From assembly GCA_018292915.2 (NCBI GenBank), contig JACVVK020000436.1:417501-481500 (forward strand): DNA of 64,000 bases, written 5' to 3'. Below the pieces are notes generated by a model. It saw nothing but the letters and a program-made list of their open reading frames with translations. It searched no databases and had not been told where the DNA came from. This stretch comes from Batillaria attramentaria (lineage: Eukaryota; Mollusca; Gastropoda; Batillariidae). Every line of letters begins with the position of its first letter. The stretch's first letter is position 1. Shown here piece by piece: positions 63,750-64,000 of this stretch. A program made the translations under genes and the position numbers.

Positions 63750-64000
63750 ATAGAGCTTACATGATTAGTTCTCGTGGTTTACCACGAAAGAAACCACGAA
63801 ATGTTTCAATTTCTTGCCGCAGCTATCGAGCACTCGCAAATACCTCCCAGAGAATTTTCTGTGCGATCATTTTTTTTTTTAAAAATGTGATCCAAGCAAC
63901 ATAAAATTTCACCCCCAATAGTGAACAACTATGCACCGGTCATGACGTATGAGTTCCAAATGTTTGAAATGACGCACTTTCGGCGCGTGTTTGACTGATG
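63750..64000 (-). repeat. dispersed repeat 'F', copy 2 (runs off the window)
   Basis: Inverse of the 25490-25985 part of repeat F, including the CGTGGTTTACCACG palindrome at about 63772. It continues past 64000. Confidence 0.6.

Overview
The window is nuclear DNA of an invertebrate animal, most likely a mollusc and perhaps a gastropod. This is inferred from three things: a spliced astacin metalloprotease gene with ShKT domains, dense (GT)n/(GA)n microsatellites, and an AP-endonuclease LINE with an N-terminal 2A-like motif. There is no bacterial-type organisation. Most of the 64 kb is intron and intergenic DNA filled with mobile elements. The species could not be confirmed from sequence alone.

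Host genes. All host exons found are on the minus strand. One astacin-family zinc endopeptidase gene (gene B) runs from about 46.8 kb (possibly 48.1 kb) down to 6.9 kb. Nine exons can be joined by splice sites and reading phase: 46712-46781 and 45263-45359 (propeptide), 40609-40739 (maturation region), 38548-38668, 29182-29257 and 28765-28968 (HEIGHAIGWIHE and Met-turn), 27372-27492, 26711-26887 (Cys-rich) and 6868-6993 (ShKT). A further phase-compatible exon lies at 47925-48104. Two more ShKT exons at 63294-63422 and 62315-62440 join in phase and probably end a second gene (gene A) whose 5' part lies beyond the right edge. The signal-peptide and terminal exons of gene B were not found.

Mobile DNA, left to right: a solo LTR (703-1830, TSD ACCTC); tandem TGACCTTGA-type repeats (2.2-3.4 kb); a nested block from 4.5 to 25.3 kb; exon-bearing introns with SINEs and a LINE fragment (26-30 kb); a fold-back-like element with GC-rich minisatellite arms (31.96-33.37 kb); a second solo LTR (35544-36903, TSD ATCAG); a TTAA-flanked, THAP-encoding Kolobok-like element (38977-39956); a TAA-flanked TIR element (43438-45240); and an apparently intact two-ORF LINE with a 2A-like ORF1 (51938-56862).

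The nested block is built on a recurrent element called 'PAL' here (provisional label), which has a perfect 28-bp palindrome at one end. One PAL copy, opening at 7.81 kb and closing at 23.28 kb, has been split by a 4.1-kb DNA transposon, two LINE insertions and another PAL copy. A tRNA-derived SINE sits inside most PAL copies and has been amplified with them. Four retroelement insertions lie in the (CT)n tract of PAL, all in the same orientation.

Limits: domain names come from motifs read by eye. Repeat boundaries are accurate to a few bases only where a TSD or TIR is given. No database search was possible.
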